Assembly (NCBI RefSeq): GCF_000312665.1
Contig: NZ_HF536778.1
Location: 414,063 to 478,062, forward strand
Length of the DNA: 64,000 nucleotides
From: Rhizobium mesoamericanum STM3625
GTDB taxonomy: Bacteria; Pseudomonadota; Alphaproteobacteria; Rhizobiales; Rhizobiaceae
Direction of reading: 5' to 3'
Of the stretch, positions 62,557-64,000 are shown one piece after another (positions within the stretch are counted from its first letter, which is position 1; each line of letters starts with the position of its first letter). Below the pieces are notes generated by a model. It was given only the letters and a program-made list of their open reading frames with translations. It did no database searches and was not told the origin of the DNA. The position numbers were made by a program, and so were the translations under genes.

Positions 62557-62933
62557 ATTAAGTCTTGGACTTAAGCACATTGGGAAATCGGAATAGCGAA
62601 CGTTCCTTATGCCAAAAGCGCCAAACCATTTTCAATGAGCTTGAAATTGAACGTGACATCCTCTCTGCTCTTCCTCGGGCATCGGCGGCATGACGGGCTC
62701 GCCCTGCGGCAGGATTGTTAACGCAGCTGGTCGGCATAGTCTACGCCTGCTCAGCTTTGTCCCGGCTGTATTTCTGATGGCCGAGAGCGGGCGGGCTGAT
62801 GGTCTGGCAGCGGATTCGCAGGCCGGGCCTGGCTCAGCGGCTCTGCACCCATCTCGATCTCCAGGCGTGCGGCCTCGGCACGCACCTGGCTTTTCCGGCG
62901 AATCGCTTCCAATGGCGACATGGCCCCTAGCCG
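62557..62933. other. intergenic, no supported gene
   Basis: About 375 bases after the fusion gene. A minus-strand reading begins SPLEAIRRKSQVRAEAARLE, possibly the end of a mobile-element gene, but without a recognised family. No clear terminator was seen for the plus-strand operon. Confidence 0.3.
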
Positions 62934-64000
62934 CTATCTTACCGTCGCCGGCAAGACCTCGAATTTCCAGAAGTTTTCCGGGCTGAGATAGGTATTGGCA
63001 AAAGCGCGGATATCGCCGGGGGTGACCTTGTCGTAGCCGCTAAGATTGTCGCGTATCCAGTCCAAACGTCGCGGATCCGTCTGAGCGCCGCGCAGATGTT
63101 CGATCCAGTATTCGTTGCTCTGCCGCTGATGCTTCAGCGTCTCGATGATCGGTCCCCGGGCGCGGGCGAACTCGTCCGGAGAGACATCACGAGACCGCAG
63201 GTCATTGGCGATCTGGTCGACAAGTGCGTAGAAGCGAGCGATCTTTACCGGATTCGTCTCGGCGTGGAAATAAGCGTAGCCATAGCCGGGAATTTCCCTC
63301 GACAGGTCGACGTCGCCGTCCACCGAGTAGCTTGCGCCTTCCGCAATACGAAACTGGTCGATCAGCCGGTTCTGGAAGATTTGGGTGGCGATATTGGCGG
63401 TGAAAGACCGCGGCAGATCGGAGAGCAAATCGCCGATCGGAGCTCCGAAGCCGGCGGCTGCGTTATCCGCCCGGCCGCTATGGGTCAGCAAAACGGGCGT
63501 CTTGTTCGCCGCCGGAAAGCGCACGTCACCCCAATCCTTGCTCGGCGCCACCTCCGTCCGTGGCGGCAAAGCGCCAAACGTTCCAGCTATCATCCGGATT
63601 GCATCATCTACCGTGACGTCGCCGACGATGGTGATGTCGATCGCGCCGTTGGAAACCATGGGCCGGAACAGAGCCTCAAAATCGCCCGGCTTGGCGGCGG
63701 ACAACTGGGCGCGATCAGGAAAGGTCCAGCGCGGATCGCCGGAGTGGACGAGACCTCTGAGGTTACGGCTGACAACGCCGTTGGGGGTCGCCTGATACTG
63801 ATCGAGGTCGCTCAAATAGGCCTGCTGCACCCGCTTGAATGCTTCCGGGCGGTAGGCGGGATCGGCGGTATATGCTGTCATCAGCTGCAATTGCGTCGCT
63901 AGATCTTCAGTCCGGGTGCGGCCGTCGAAACTGAAGGAACTGTCGCAGACCGATAAGTCGATGCCGACCATATTGGCCGTCAGCGCTTTCTGGATATCCT
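62934..64000 (-). CDS. M16 family zinc peptidase, C-terminal part, continues beyond the window
   Basis: The reading enters from the right edge (…DIQKALTANMVGIDLSVC) and contains the second half of an M16 peptidase: TPNGVVSRNLRGLVHSGDPR, ITIVGDVTVDDAIRMIAGTF, RLIDQFRIAEGASYSVDGD, ending KFEVLPATVR. The metal-binding HxxEH domain lies outside the window. It is typical of processing peptidases secreted to the periplasm. The start is not visible; the gene may be intact beyond 64000. Confidence 0.85.
   Translation of the reverse strand, partial: DIQKALTANMVGIDLSVCDSSFSFDGRTRTEDLATQLQLMTAYTADPAYRPEAFKRVQQAYLSDLDQYQATPNGVVSRNLRGLVHSGDPRWTFPDRAQLSAAKPGDFEALFRPMVSNGAIDITIVGDVTVDDAIRMIAGTFGALPPRTEVAPSKDWGDVRFPAANKTPVLLTHSGRADNAAAGFGAPIGDLLSDLPRSFTANIATQIFQNRLIDQFRIAEGASYSVDGDVDLSREIPGYGYAYFHAETNPVKIARFYALVDQIANDLRSRDVSPDEFARARGPIIETLKHQRQSNEYWIEHLRGAQTDPRRLDWIRDNLSGYDKVTPGDIRAFANTYLSPENFWKFEVLPATVR

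Noticed and set aside
1..64000. CRISPR arrays, tRNA or rRNA genes, replication origin
   Set aside because: No repeat-spacer arrays, no cloverleaf-like or rRNA-like sequence and no RepA/B/C or Tra proteins were recognised by reading.

Overview
The window looks like part of a symbiotic (or large accessory) plasmid of a nitrogen-fixing alphaproteobacterium of the Rhizobiaceae. The support is a nodM-type glucosamine synthase behind a good nod box, a NolF/NolG-like RND efflux pair, a NodO-like RTX protein behind a second, weaker nod box, plasmid-type conserved genes (ArdC-like, DUF736, DUF3991/TOPRIM), several ABC sugar-uptake operons, rhizobial phospholipid N-methyltransferase and many decayed insertion sequences. 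The genus cannot be fixed from sequence alone. No rRNA, tRNA, CRISPR array or replication (repABC) gene was seen.

Layout. 0-9.6 kb: plasmid backbone with small conserved hypothetical genes, ArdC-like antirestriction protein, DUF736, DUF3991/TOPRIM protein, a cold-shock protein, a broken nuclease gene and a family of 40-bp repeats. 9.6-17.4 kb: PmtA, then a minus-strand operon (RpiR regulator, UgpC-type ATPase, two permeases, binding protein, metallophosphoesterase, HAD phosphatase) that looks like uptake and hydrolysis of a phosphodiester or sugar phosphate. 17.4-30.6 kb: nodulation segment (nolG, nolF, an FMN reductase, nodM with nod box, a secreted UbiC-like protein, a frameshifted nodO-like gene with nod box) set among IS110, ISNCY-like and toxin gene fragments. 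30.6-44.3 kb: a large carbohydrate regulon: ABC transporter, SDR, BtpA/SgcQ protein, alpha/beta hydrolase, two Gfo/Idh/MocA dehydrogenases, PIG-L deacetylase, TIM-barrel isomerase, PfkB kinase and a DeoR-type regulator. Six copies of a TGCAC-N6-GTGCA dyad sit in front of its transcription units and of the regulator.

44.4-54.3 kb: a truncated DUF433/DUF5615 pair, then a four-gene His-Xaa-Ser (Hxs) system, hxsD-hxsB-hxsC-hxsA, with 4-base overlaps at every junction and two radical-SAM maturases; divergently, a peptidoglycan-binding membrane protein and a YhaO/YhaN (Mre11/Rad50-like) nuclease-ATPase pair. 54.3-59.3 kb: decayed AbiE toxin-antitoxin genes, transposase fragments, a broken M16 peptidase gene and an intact SfnB-type flavin monooxygenase. 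59.4-62.6 kb: a textbook sigma-54 (RpoN) -24/-12 promoter followed by an EamA-type exporter and a fusion of an argininosuccinate-synthase-like domain with a 2-oxoglutarate/Fe(II) dioxygenase domain, probably a small-molecule biosynthesis and export unit expressed under nitrogen-fixing or nitrogen-limited conditions. The window ends inside another M16 peptidase gene.

The two most attractive candidates for undescribed biology are the RpoN-driven exporter plus ArgG-dioxygenase fusion, and the Hxs radical-SAM system. The first has no pathway that I recognise. The second is known as a family, but its product is uncharacterised as far as I know.
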